Positions 55,564 through 64,000 of a stretch of 64,000 bases of DNA are shown here, piece by piece. This DNA comes from Chitinophaga filiformis. Its GTDB lineage: Bacteria > Bacteroidota > Bacteroidia > Chitinophagales > Chitinophagaceae. The position numbers and the translations under genes were made by a program. The stretch lies in contig NZ_CP095855.1 of the NCBI RefSeq assembly GCF_023100805.1, positions 2,893,001 through 2,957,000 on the forward strand, written 5' to 3'. Each line of letters begins with the position of its first letter. Position 1 is the first letter of the stretch. The notes under the pieces are model-generated. The model did not search any database and was not told the DNA's origin. It worked only from the letters and a program-made list of their open reading frames with translations.

Positions 55564-58500
55564 ATGACGGGCAAGATGCGAAAGAGGATTCTCCGGATCG
55601 TTTTAATACCTATTGCTATCCTGATAATACTGGCCGGTATCGCGATAGGCGTACTATATTCCCAACAGCAACGCCTCATCAATCTGGCAATCAAAGAGTT
55701 AAATAAACAGCTGCCAGGCGAGCTGGTCATTGAAGGCAGTACCATCTCCCCATTTCAGAATTTTCCCTACATCTCCATAGGACTAAAGAACGTCCGGTTT
55801 TTCGCCACCAAGCAAAAGACCGGCAGACCCATGTACCAGCTCGAAAAGCTGTACGTGGGATTCAGCCTGCCAGATATACTCAGGCAGAAATACAACGTCA
55901 AAGTAATACTACTTAAAAAGGGACACCTCGACCTGGTACGGGACGTGAATGGTAACCTGAACATCGTAGAGGCAAACAGGATACAACAGGATACAATAGC
56001 AACGGCAGCAGCCGAATCAGCATCCCTCGACCTGGATATCAAAAAGATCGTGTTAAGAGACCTGGATGTTGATTTCTCTGATAAACAAAGCGGTCAGCAT
56101 GTCAACACCCATATAGAGAAAGTGAAAACCGCCTTCCGCCTGGACAATGTTAACATCTTCGCTCACCTGGAAGGCGCAATGATAGCGGACTATACTACTC
56201 CGGCAGATACTTCCCTGTTCCGGCATAAACATGTGAAACTCGATCTCCGGCTGACATACGACCAGCGCCACGAGTTTGTCAGCCTGTCGGAAGGTGATCT
56301 GAAACTGGAAGATGCCAGTTTCAATGTAACCGGAACCGCAGACCTGAAACATGGGAATAATGTCAACTTCAAAGTGAAGGGAGACCGGCCCGATATCGGC
56401 CAGTTATTGTCCTTTGCACCCCAATCGGTCTCTGAGCAACTTAAGCAGTTCCGGTATGATGGTCGTCTTTATTTCGATGGTATCATTAAAGGAAAGCTTT
56501 CCGGCGATCAGTTGCCGCTTATAAAGATCAATTTCGGATGTGAGAACGGATGGTTACTGAATGCCACCGCCAATAAAAAGATCGATTCCCTGGGCTTCAA
56601 AGGCTTTTATACCAATGGTGCAGCACATTCGCTGAAAACTTCAGAGCTGCATCTGCTCAGTGTAAGCGCCCGTCCCGAGAAAGGTATTTTCAAGGCCAAT
56701 TTCGTCATGAAAGACTTTACAGATCCGAAAATGATCATGCAGATCAATTCGGACCTGGAACTGGAATTTATAGGCGCATTTCTTGGTATTGCCGACCTGC
56801 AGCGTTTAACAGGGCACATCAACCTGAAGATGGATTTTAATGAGCTGGTGGATATGACCGTGCCTGAAATATCTATGGGAAAGCTGAAAGAAGGTATCCA
56901 GAGTGAGCTGAGCGTCAGCAACCTGACCTTCCGTATTCCTAATTATCCTCACATCATTCATAACCTGAACCTGCATGCAGATATGAAGGGCGGTTTCGTA
57001 AAGCTGGATACGCTGTCCTTCTACTTCGGTAACTCGGACTTTGCCATGAATGGTTCCCTGAGCGATCTGCCTGCGCTCTTTCACCAGCAGGAAAAGCCGG
57101 TACTGGTAAAATTCAATGCCCGTAGTAAGAAAATGATCTTGAAAGAGCTATTGTCATACGATTCTACGGTGGCTAAGAAAGCGAAAGAAGAGATCTACGG
57201 GTTCAATATCGGGCTATCGCTGGAGACCTCTGTAAAAGAACTGCAGCATCCGGCTCCATTGCCTAAGGGCAAATTTAAAATGGAGCAGTTATATGCCAGC
57301 TTCAAAGAGTATCCGCATGCTTTTCATGATTTCGGAGCAGAGCTTACTATCAACGATACGGCCTTATTGCTCCGCAATTTCGGCGGTATGATAGACAGCA
57401 GCGACATTCGTTTCAGCGGTCGTGTGATCAACTACCAGCTTTGGTTTGATAAGGTCATGCGTGGGAAGACACAGGTAGCGTTTGATCTGAAATCGCAGCA
57501 CCTGGCAATGAAAGATGTGCTGGGGCCCATCAGCCGGAATTATGTTCCGAAAGACTATCAGCAGGAAGTGGCTTCCGGTATATGGCTGCGTGCAAAGGCA
57601 GACCTGCGTTATGATTCCATATTCAAATTCGCTAAAGTGAAGCTGGCGAATGTATCGGGCGAGTTGCAGGAACATAAGATCAGGGTGGATAGCATTAAGG
57701 GAACTGTGAAGGTAGGCGCTGATAATTTCCTGAAGCTTGATACGCTCACAGGCCGTATAGGTAAAACTGATTTTGATATCAGTATGCGCCTGTATATGGG
57801 AAAAGATACGGTGAGGCGCAAGAAGGAAAACTTCCTGCAGTTCACTTCCCGCAATCTTGATCTTGACCAGCTCACCAACTATAAACTGACGGCGAACGAA
57901 GACGAAGAGACCGTTGTTGCAGCACCTGCGGCAGGCCGCACTGTGATACAGGATACCACTCATTCCGCTGGCTTTAATATCTTCAAATTTCCATTCATTG
58001 ATTTCCGTGCTACTGTCAATATCGGCAGGGTAAAATACCACCGGTTGTGGCTGAAGAATGTTACCAGCAATATCCGCATGCAAGCCAATCAGCACCTGTA
58101 CCTGGATACGCTGGGAATGGGCATTGCGGAAGGGCAGATAGGCATGAGAGGTCATTTCAATGGTACTGATCCGAAAAAGATCTACTTCCGTAGCAGGATA
58201 AGGATATTTGATGTAAACATCGAAAAACTGATGTTAAAGCTCGATCATTTCGGACAGGATTATGTGATCAATAAGAATGTGAAAGGCCGCCTCAACGGAC
58301 AGGTGAGGAGCCGCATACAGATGCATCCGGATCTCACACCGATCATCGATAACTGCGAAGCCCAGCTGGATGTTGACATCCGTAACGGCAGCCTGGTGAA
58401 CTTTGCTCCCATGCAGGCAATGGCAGGTTATTTCAAAGACAAGAACCTGAACATGATCCGCTTTGATACATTGAAAAATAAACTGACGCTGAAGAATGGT

Positions 58501-58791
58501 GTGCTGGAAATTCCGAAGATGAATATCAACTCTTCCCTTGGCTTCATGGAAATATCAGGTAGGCAGTCGCTCGATATGAAGATGGAGTATTACATGCGGA
58601 TACCATTCAAAATGGTGACACAGGTAGGTTTTCAGTCCCTTTTTGGCCGGAAAAAGGAAGAGGTGGACCCTGACCAGGTAGACGCCATTGAATACCGGGA
58701 TAAGGAAAAAAAGGTCCGTTTTATGAATATCAAGGTAACAGGTACACCGGATAATTTTAAGGTTGGGTTAGGAAAGGCGAAAAAGGCGTAA
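55564..58791 (+). CDS. AsmA-like protein
   Basis: A 1075-residue protein with one N-terminal membrane anchor (about residues 8-28) and a very long periplasmic beta-rich body. The region after the anchor (INLAIKELNKQLPGELVIEG) and the C-terminal segment (DNCEAQLDVDIRNGSLVNFA) resemble AsmA proteins. Members of this superfamily form lipid-conducting beta-groove bridges or affect outer-membrane assembly. The C-terminus ends in a basic tail. It is monocistronic with a promoter candidate and a terminator. Confidence 0.85.
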   Translation: MTGKMRKRILRIVLIPIAILIILAGIAIGVLYSQQQRLINLAIKELNKQLPGELVIEGSTISPFQNFPYISIGLKNVRFFATKQKTGRPMYQLEKLYVGFSLPDILRQKYNVKVILLKKGHLDLVRDVNGNLNIVEANRIQQDTIATAAAESASLDLDIKKIVLRDLDVDFSDKQSGQHVNTHIEKVKTAFRLDNVNIFAHLEGAMIADYTTPADTSLFRHKHVKLDLRLTYDQRHEFVSLSEGDLKLEDASFNVTGTADLKHGNNVNFKVKGDRPDIGQLLSFAPQSVSEQLKQFRYDGRLYFDGIIKGKLSGDQLPLIKINFGCENGWLLNATANKKIDSLGFKGFYTNGAAHSLKTSELHLLSVSARPEKGIFKANFVMKDFTDPKMIMQINSDLELEFIGAFLGIADLQRLTGHINLKMDFNELVDMTVPEISMGKLKEGIQSELSVSNLTFRIPNYPHIIHNLNLHADMKGGFVKLDTLSFYFGNSDFAMNGSLSDLPALFHQQEKPVLVKFNARSKKMILKELLSYDSTVAKKAKEEIYGFNIGLSLETSVKELQHPAPLPKGKFKMEQLYASFKEYPHAFHDFGAELTINDTALLLRNFGGMIDSSDIRFSGRVINYQLWFDKVMRGKTQVAFDLKSQHLAMKDVLGPISRNYVPKDYQQEVASGIWLRAKADLRYDSIFKFAKVKLANVSGELQEHKIRVDSIKGTVKVGADNFLKLDTLTGRIGKTDFDISMRLYMGKDTVRRKKENFLQFTSRNLDLDQLTNYKLTANEDEETVVAAPAAGRTVIQDTTHSAGFNIFKFPFIDFRATVNIGRVKYHRLWLKNVTSNIRMQANQHLYLDTLGMGIAEGQIGMRGHFNGTDPKKIYFRSRIRIFDVNIEKLMLKLDHFGQDYVINKNVKGRLNGQVRSRIQMHPDLTPIIDNCEAQLDVDIRNGSLVNFAPMQAMAGYFKDKNLNMIRFDTLKNKLTLKNGVLEIPKMNINSSLGFMEISGRQSLDMKMEYYMRIPFKMVTQVGFQSLFGRKKEEVDPDQVDAIEYRDKEKKVRFMNIKVTGTPDNFKVGLGKAKKA

Positions 58792-58810
58792 ATTAAATAC
58801 AATACTATAG

Positions 58811-58842
58811 AAGGCCGCCCTGTTATACAACGCGGCTTTTTT
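58811..58842 (+). terminator. Intrinsic terminator after the AsmA-like gene
   Basis: GCCGC (58814-58818) pairs with GCGGC (58832-58836), extended by AAG/TTT, and is followed by a run of T. It starts 20 nt after the stop codon. Confidence 0.75.
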
Positions 58843-58885
58843 TATTCAGAACCTCCAACATTCATAAATAACACACTGTATACAT

Positions 58886-59010
58886 CGCTCCGTCAGGAGC
58901 GCCGTGTTTGTAGCCCCGGGTGATAACCCGGGGTCATGTGTATCACGGATACCTGGCGAACATGAGTATCGCGTGTGTCCGGTGAACATGCGAATCGATG
59001 TACCCGGGGC
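58886..59010. repeat. REP-like palindromic intergenic element
   Basis: Three GC-rich palindromic pieces occur in an otherwise AT-rich gap. CGCTCC-GTCA-GGAGCG (58886-58901) and CCCCGGGT-GATA-ACCCGGGG (58914-58933) are perfect hairpins. ACCCGGGGC at 59002-59010 is the exact complement of GCCCCGGGT at 58913-58921. Base composition differs from the flanks. The pattern resembles dispersed extragenic palindromic elements, but copy number cannot be judged from one window. A short reading frame over it looks spurious. Confidence 0.55.
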
Positions 59011-59259
59011 GTTACCGCATCGAACCTCTCCGGATATACGCATAAAAATCATAAACTCCGTCATACATTTGTTATTCCCGTTTGCGTAAATGAAATTCCC
59101 GCTTTGATCAACCACCCTTAGCTTTTTGAAATAGCTTCGCCAGTATCTAATAAAATAAAAGACACCTATTTAACCCGTTTTAAAACCATTTTAGCAGGCC
59201 GCAGTGCTTCATTCCTGCAGCCGTCTATAGCGGAAAAACCGATAGATACTATTTTGATT

Positions 59260-59907
59260 ATGCAACAGAAGCGTAATAAATGTGGTGACCACATACCGGC
59301 CTTTCTATGCCCGGAAAGCGGCACCTGCTTTGATCGATTGATTCCTTCCTGCGGTCATTTTCATCTCCGGCCATTACAGCTGGATACAGATGTTCCGTTT
59401 ATACATGAATGGGTGAATAAACCTTACGCAGTTTACTGGCAATTGCAGAACAGCACAGTAGAGAAAGTGAGGAATATGTATAGTGATCTTATCGGTACGG
59501 AACACATACAGCCCTTCATGGGATTTTACAATGATAAGCCAGCCTTCCTGGTGGAATTTTACTGGGCGTTTAAAGACAGGATAGGTGAATATTATGATGT
59601 GCAGACAGGCGATTACGGCTTTCATATCCTGATGGCGCCTGCTGATACGCCGGTCAGGAACTTTAGCTGGAACGTCTTTACAGTGCTGATGGACTTCATG
59701 TTCAGTGAAGAAAAAGTGGAGCGGCTTATTGTAGAACCAGACGCCAGAAATGAAAAGATCCACCTGCTCAATAAACGCGCAGGCTTCCGATATCATCACC
59801 TTATCAATCTTCCTGAGAAAACCGCGCACCTGGCCTTTTGTACCAGGGAACAATATATCACTGCATTGGAAAGAGAACGGCAATTACAAGCAGCCGGTAC
59901 CATTTAA
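59260..59907 (+). CDS. Siderophore-type acyltransferase (GNAT, IucB/DesC-like)
   Basis: A 215-residue acetyl/acyl-CoA transferase expected to acylate the N-hydroxylated amine of a hydroxamate siderophore. It resembles IucB/RhbD/DesC-type proteins, with HLRPLQLDTDVPFIHEWVN, PFMGFYNDKPAFLVEFYWA, then HILMAPADTPVRNFSW, and EPDARNEKIHLLNKRAGF near the C-terminus, which is the CoA-binding part. The ATG at 59260 is chosen over a TTG two codons upstream. It is the first gene of a four-gene siderophore operon, 33 nt before the synthetase. Confidence 0.87.
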   Translation: MQQKRNKCGDHIPAFLCPESGTCFDRLIPSCGHFHLRPLQLDTDVPFIHEWVNKPYAVYWQLQNSTVEKVRNMYSDLIGTEHIQPFMGFYNDKPAFLVEFYWAFKDRIGEYYDVQTGDYGFHILMAPADTPVRNFSWNVFTVLMDFMFSEEKVERLIVEPDARNEKIHLLNKRAGFRYHHLINLPEKTAHLAFCTREQYITALERERQLQAAGTI

Positions 59908-59940
59908 CCGCAATTTTTAGGATATAATAAAAACTTTATA

Positions 59941-61776
59941 ATGCATCCCTCATCAGCACTGTCTCCCGGGAGCGCAATCGCACACCTGCGCCCTGAAGTC
60001 TGGAGCAAAGCCAATGCTTTGCACTTACGTAAGATCATCAGCGAATTTGCCCACGAACTTTTAATACAGCCAAAGGAGCTGTTTTTAAAAGATGGCTGGG
60101 GCCATTATGTGCTCACGGCAGATATACCAGGTATTGAATACCGCTTCCGTGCAAAGATCCTGGGCCTCGACCACTGGTACATAGAAAACGGGTCAATAGA
60201 GAAACTGGAAGACGGTAAGAAAATGCCGCTTGATTCCGCCAGTTTCATTGCAGAATTCAGTGAGACGATCGGCATCCGTCCTGATATCCTTCCCAAATAC
60301 CTGGAAGAGATCTGCAGCACCTTGTATGGCAGCGCCTATATGCGTGCCCAGGAAGGGCCGGGAGTGGAAGCACTGGCACAGGCAGACTACCAGGAAATAG
60401 AGCATGCCATGATGGAAGGGCATCCTTCTTTTGTGGCCAACAACGGACGTATCGGGTTTGATGCAGCAGACTACAGGGCTTATGCGCCGGAAGCGGCAGC
60501 GCCTGTTTCCCTGTTGTGGATCGCTGGTCATCATAGCAGAGCTACCTACACTGCTACGGCTGAATTGCCATATGAGACGCTGCTGGCGCAGGAACTGGAC
60601 AGGGCCACTCTGGAGCGATTCAATAAGGTATTGCTCGACCAGGGATTAGCACCTGCCGACTACGTGTATTTTCCCGTACACCCCTGGCAGTGGTACAATA
60701 AAATGAACCACATCTTTGCGGGGGATATTGCCACCCGCAATATGGTCTTTCTCGGCACAAGCGATGACACTTACCTGGCGCAGCAATCTATCCGCACCTT
60801 CTTCAACATCAGCAGGCCGGAACGCTTCTATGTGAAAGTGGCCTTATCTATCCTGAATATGGGGTTCATGCGCGGACTGTCTCCTTATTACATGCGTACC
60901 ACCCCTGGTATTACCCAGTGGGTGAGAGACGAACTGGGAGATGACAGCTACCTGCAGGAGAAAGGCTTCATCCTGCTGGGAGAAGTGGCTACCGTGGGCT
61001 ACCGCAATTTGCTGTATGAAAAAGCGGAAAAGAATGATAGTCCCTACAAGAAAATGCTTGCAGCGCTCTGGAGAGAAAGCCCCGTTCCAATGCTGAAGAA
61101 AGGGCAAAGCCTGATGACGATGGCAGCGTTGCTGCACATCGATCGTGAAGGCAGGGCCCTGCTGCCTGAGCTGATCCGTACCTCCGGGCTCGATACAGCG
61201 TCCTGGCTGCAACGTTACCTGGATGCTTACCTGAGCCCCATTTTGCATTGTTTCTATTATCATGATATGGTGTTCATGCCGCATGGCGAAAACCTGATCC
61301 TTATCATGGAAAACAATGTGCCGGTGAGAGCGGTAATGAAAGACATCACAGAAGAAGTATGTGTGATCAACAAGGACAAAGTATTGCCCGATGAAGTGAA
61401 ACGCTTATCCGTCGATATGCCGGAAGAAGTGAAGATCCTGTCCATTTTCACAGATGTCTTTGACTATATATTCCGCTACATTGCACATATACTGGTAGAA
61501 CATAGCGCTTACCCTGAAGAACAGTTCTGGGAGCTGGTAGCGGATTGTATACTGGCTTACCAGGCATCCTTCCCTGCATTAAAAGACAAGTTCAGGCAAC
61601 ATGATCTTTTTGCGCCGGAGTTCATCCGTTCCTGTCTGAACCGTTTGCAGATCTGTAACAATGAACGTATGGTGGATCTGGCCGACCCTGTAGGCAGCCT
61701 GCAGTTCGTAGGAACACTCAAAAACCCGGTAGCAGCATTTGCGAAAAATTCCAAATTACCAATTTATCAACGATGA
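59941..61776 (+). CDS. IucA/IucC-family siderophore synthetase (NIS)
   Basis: ATP-dependent NRPS-independent siderophore synthetase of 611 residues that joins carboxylates to hydroxylated amines. The ATP-binding pieces include EGHPSFVANNGRIGFD (the HP-x-K-like region) and SIRTFFNISRPERFYVKVAL. VHPWQWYNKMNHIF is a family hallmark. The C-terminal FhuF-like part includes MPHGENLILIMENNVPVRA with the conserved His-Gly-Glu-Asn. Together with the decarboxylase and monooxygenase it fits a DesD- or AlcC-like role. The exact product is not determined. It overlaps the next gene by 4 nt (ATGA). Confidence 0.93.
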   Translation: MHPSSALSPGSAIAHLRPEVWSKANALHLRKIISEFAHELLIQPKELFLKDGWGHYVLTADIPGIEYRFRAKILGLDHWYIENGSIEKLEDGKKMPLDSASFIAEFSETIGIRPDILPKYLEEICSTLYGSAYMRAQEGPGVEALAQADYQEIEHAMMEGHPSFVANNGRIGFDAADYRAYAPEAAAPVSLLWIAGHHSRATYTATAELPYETLLAQELDRATLERFNKVLLDQGLAPADYVYFPVHPWQWYNKMNHIFAGDIATRNMVFLGTSDDTYLAQQSIRTFFNISRPERFYVKVALSILNMGFMRGLSPYYMRTTPGITQWVRDELGDDSYLQEKGFILLGEVATVGYRNLLYEKAEKNDSPYKKMLAALWRESPVPMLKKGQSLMTMAALLHIDREGRALLPELIRTSGLDTASWLQRYLDAYLSPILHCFYYHDMVFMPHGENLILIMENNVPVRAVMKDITEEVCVINKDKVLPDEVKRLSVDMPEEVKILSIFTDVFDYIFRYIAHILVEHSAYPEEQFWELVADCILAYQASFPALKDKFRQHDLFAPEFIRSCLNRLQICNNERMVDLADPVGSLQFVGTLKNPVAAFAKNSKLPIYQR

Positions 61777-63278
61777 CTATGAACCCATACAGTGACCTCT
61801 TTTATGAAGGCACTGCCAACGAATACAGCAAAGCCATACAACTGGCCAGCGGCTCAGTAGTAAGGTTTCTTGAAAAGAACAGGAAACCATTCAGCGGCAT
61901 TACGCCTGCACAATTGAAAACTGCATTTGCAGAGGTAGATCTGAATGCGCCGCTGCCTGATTATGAAAGCCTGCTTTCGGAGGTGGAGCGCCTCTATTCC
62001 GATCACGCTATCACCTTCCACCTGCCACAATATATCGCCCACCTGAACTGCCCGGTGGTGATACCCGCCATTGCAGCAGAGGTGCTGATCTCTGCCATTA
62101 ACTCCTCACTTGACACCTGGGATCAGAGTGCAGGTGGCACGCTGATAGAACAACGCCTCATAGAATGGACATGCAGTGAGATTGGTTTTGACAGCCACAG
62201 TGACGGTGTATTTACCAGTGGTGGTACACAGAGCAACCTGATGGGATTATTGCTTGCCAGGGATCATTATGCAAAGGAACGCCTGCGCTATAATATCAAA
62301 CAGAAAGGACTACCGGCAGAATCTTCCCGCTTCAGGATATTTGTAGCAGCCACCGGGCATTTCAGTATCCAGAAGAATGCCGCTTTACTGGGACTGGGTG
62401 AACAATCGGTAGTCAGTATACCGGTGGAAGGTTATCGCATGAACGTGGCTCTACTGGAAGAAGCCATTCAGCAGGAGCTGGAGGAAGGTAATATTCCCAT
62501 CGCTGTGGTAGGTACTGCAGGTACAACAGATTTTGGCAATGTGGATCCGCTTGAAGAAATAGGGCAACTGGCTGCCCGGTACAAATTATGGTTCCATGTA
62601 GATGCCGCTTATGGCTGCGGATTGCTGCTTACTTCCAAATACCGTCATCTGCTGAAGGGCATAGAACTGGCCAACTCTGTAACGGCGGATTATCATAAAT
62701 CATTCTTCCAACCGGTCAGCAGCAGCGCCTTCCTGGTAAAGAACAAACGCTCACTGGACCTGCTGACCCATCATGCGGATTATCTCAATCCGAAGGAGCA
62801 TGATGAAGACGGATTACCCAACCAGGTCAACAAATCTATCCAGACCACCCGGCGCTTTGATGCATTGAAGCTCTGGTTTACACTTCGCCTGATGGGCAAA
62901 CAGAAACTGGGTAGTTACATGGAAACGATCATAGACACTACGGCTAAAGTAGCGGATATGATCAGCCAGGACGATGAACTGGAGCTGGTAAGTTACTCCG
63001 ATATCAGTGCGCTGGTGTTCCGTTATTTCCCTGCAGGTCTTGATGAAGCAGATGTCACCGAAGTGAACCTGTATATCAAAAAAGAAATGCTGAAAGATGG
63101 TGCAGCATTGCTGGCAGGTACCCGTATCAATGGTGCTTTTTATCTCAAGTTCACTTTATTGAACCCGCTTACTACTACTGATGATGTGAATAAGCTGTTA
63201 TCCATCATCAAACAGCATGGCGCCACTTACATGAGACAACACAGGAAAACCCTTTATGACAGAAGAGAAATTGCATAA
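61773..63278 (+). CDS. PLP-dependent group II decarboxylase (DesA/DABA-decarboxylase-like)
   Basis: A 501-residue pyridoxal-phosphate enzyme that makes the diamine backbone of the siderophore: cadaverine if it acts on lysine, 1,3-diaminopropane if on 2,4-diaminobutyrate. The cofactor lysine is in DYHKSFFQP near residue 310, and the aspartate strand is FHVDAAYGCG. GVFTSGGTQSNLMGLL contacts phosphate. The start overlaps the synthetase stop by 4 nt. Substrate preference cannot be read confidently from the sequence. Confidence 0.92.
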   Translation: MTMNPYSDLFYEGTANEYSKAIQLASGSVVRFLEKNRKPFSGITPAQLKTAFAEVDLNAPLPDYESLLSEVERLYSDHAITFHLPQYIAHLNCPVVIPAIAAEVLISAINSSLDTWDQSAGGTLIEQRLIEWTCSEIGFDSHSDGVFTSGGTQSNLMGLLLARDHYAKERLRYNIKQKGLPAESSRFRIFVAATGHFSIQKNAALLGLGEQSVVSIPVEGYRMNVALLEEAIQQELEEGNIPIAVVGTAGTTDFGNVDPLEEIGQLAARYKLWFHVDAAYGCGLLLTSKYRHLLKGIELANSVTADYHKSFFQPVSSSAFLVKNKRSLDLLTHHADYLNPKEHDEDGLPNQVNKSIQTTRRFDALKLWFTLRLMGKQKLGSYMETIIDTTAKVADMISQDDELELVSYSDISALVFRYFPAGLDEADVTEVNLYIKKEMLKDGAALLAGTRINGAFYLKFTLLNPLTTTDDVNKLLSIIKQHGATYMRQHRKTLYDRREIA

Positions 63279-63279
63279 T

Positions 63280-64000
63280 ATGAACACTCCGCATACATAT
63301 GATATTATCGGCATCGGCATAGGCCCTTTCAATCTTGGTCTGGCAGCCCTGTTGCAGCCTGTTGGCAGGATCAGTGCCGTATTTTTTGATCAGGCGCCGG
63401 GCTTCGACTGGCATCCTGGACTGATGTTAAGTAATGCCACCCTGCAGGTGCCTTTCATGGCCGATCTTGTGACCATGGCAGATCCTACCAGTGAATACAG
63501 TTTCCTGAATTATCTGAAACAGTCAGGCCGTTTGTATAAATTCTATATCAGGGAAGACTTTTTTATCCTGAGAAAGGAATACAATGCCTACTGTAAATGG
63601 GTGGCGGAAAGGTTGCCGTCATGCCGTTTCTCGCATAAGGTCGTTGCGGTGCAATATGAAGCCGACAGGCAATTGTATGCAGTGAGCACAGAGCATACCC
63701 TTACAGGTAAAACAGCGCTGCACTATACCCGCAAACTGGTATTGGGCACAGGTACACAACCTTATATGCCCGCATTTGCAAAGAAGGGAATATTGCCCGA
63801 TGTGATCCATACCTCAGCGTATCTTAACTATAAAGATAAAATAGGAGGAAAGCGTTCCGTAACGGTAATTGGTTCAGGCCAGAGCGCTGCGGAAGTGTTT
63901 GCCGACCTGTTGCCACTGGCAGCAGAAGGTATGCAGCTTAATTGGTTCACACGCCCGGACAGGTTTTTCCCGATGGAGTATTCAAAGCTGACATTGGAGC
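63280..64000 (+). CDS. Lysine/ornithine/diamine N-monooxygenase (IucD/DesB-like), 3' partial
   Basis: FAD- and NADPH-dependent N-hydroxylase that makes the hydroxamate precursor. About 240 codons are inside the window and the frame is open at base 64000. The FAD motif IIGIGIGPFNLGLAALL is near residues 9-25. FDWHPGLMLSNATLQVPFM and TMADPTSEYSFLNYL match IucD/SidA. The NADPH motif VTVIGSGQSAAEVF is near nt 63860. The start at 63280 is one base after the preceding stop; ATG 63256 is an alternative overlapping it by 23 nt. Together with the three genes before it this completes a hydroxamate siderophore set. Confidence 0.93.
   Translation, partial: MNTPHTYDIIGIGIGPFNLGLAALLQPVGRISAVFFDQAPGFDWHPGLMLSNATLQVPFMADLVTMADPTSEYSFLNYLKQSGRLYKFYIREDFFILRKEYNAYCKWVAERLPSCRFSHKVVAVQYEADRQLYAVSTEHTLTGKTALHYTRKLVLGTGTQPYMPAFAKKGILPDVIHTSAYLNYKDKIGGKRSVTVIGSGQSAAEVFADLLPLAAEGMQLNWFTRPDRFFPMEYSKLTLE

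Noticed and set aside
57364..58155. 263-codon - strand frame within the AsmA-like gene
   Set aside because: Antisense to a single continuous AsmA-like protein; no start context or recognisable domain.
58904..59089. Small + strand frame over the palindromic element (61 codons)
   Set aside because: Its codons are dictated by the GC-rich repeat and it lacks a promoter or family. Treated as repeat sequence, not a gene.

Overview
The window looks like a chromosomal segment from a Bacteroidota species, most likely a Chitinophaga-like soil bacterium. This is inferred from protein character and was not tested by any search. The signs are a UpxY/NusG-type antiterminator in a polysaccharide operon, TPR-containing two-component kinases, an ~800-residue MacB/FtsX-type permease, lipoprotein hydrolases with ricin-type lectin tails, and TAnnTTTG-like -7 promoter elements. 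No tRNA, rRNA, CRISPR array, insertion sequence or phage gene is visible.

Region 1 (1-25.0 kb, all +) is an exopolysaccharide locus. It starts inside a Wzc-like tyrosine autokinase, followed by a UpxY antiterminator. Precursor genes come next: GDP-mannose pyrophosphorylase, GDP-fucose synthase, UDP-glucose dehydrogenase and GDP-mannose 4,6-dehydratase. They are followed by a Wzx-like flippase, a pyruvyl transferase, six glycosyltransferases, a Wzy-like polymerase, three integral-membrane acyltransferases, two hexapeptide acetyltransferases, a VanZ-like protein and a WcaJ-type initiating transferase. Together they predict a fucose- and glucuronate-containing, acetylated and pyruvylated, colanic-acid-like polymer. 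A degenerate histidine-kinase-like gene follows.

Region 2 (25.1-41.7 kb) starts with malate:quinone oxidoreductase (-). Next is a ~10.7 kb minus-strand nitrate assimilation operon, read in the order nirB, nirD, outer-membrane porin, NarK-type transporter, nitrate reductase fused to a flavoprotein, and a rubredoxin-tailed nitrite-reductase-like protein. Facing it is the siroheme gene cobA and an FNR-like regulator carrying counterparts of all four FNR cluster cysteines. The divergent promoter region contains a perfect FNR-like dyad and an 11-bp inverted repeat. A TPR histidine kinase and LuxR-type response regulator follow.

Region 3 (41.7-51.3 kb) is regulatory. It has a TPR histidine kinase with a sigma-54 response regulator, a second GAF-type sigma-54 activator, an alpha/beta hydrolase, and a MacB/FtsX permease. 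The permease is preceded by a strong sigma-54 promoter match and a candidate upstream activator palindrome.

Region 4 (51.3-59.2 kb) has two secreted lipoprotein hydrolases with paralogous ricin lectin domains, a DUF983 membrane protein, a large AsmA-like protein, and a REP-like palindromic intergenic element. Region 5 (59.2-64 kb) is a hydroxamate siderophore operon: acyltransferase, IucA/IucC synthetase, PLP decarboxylase and N-monooxygenase, the last cut by the window end.
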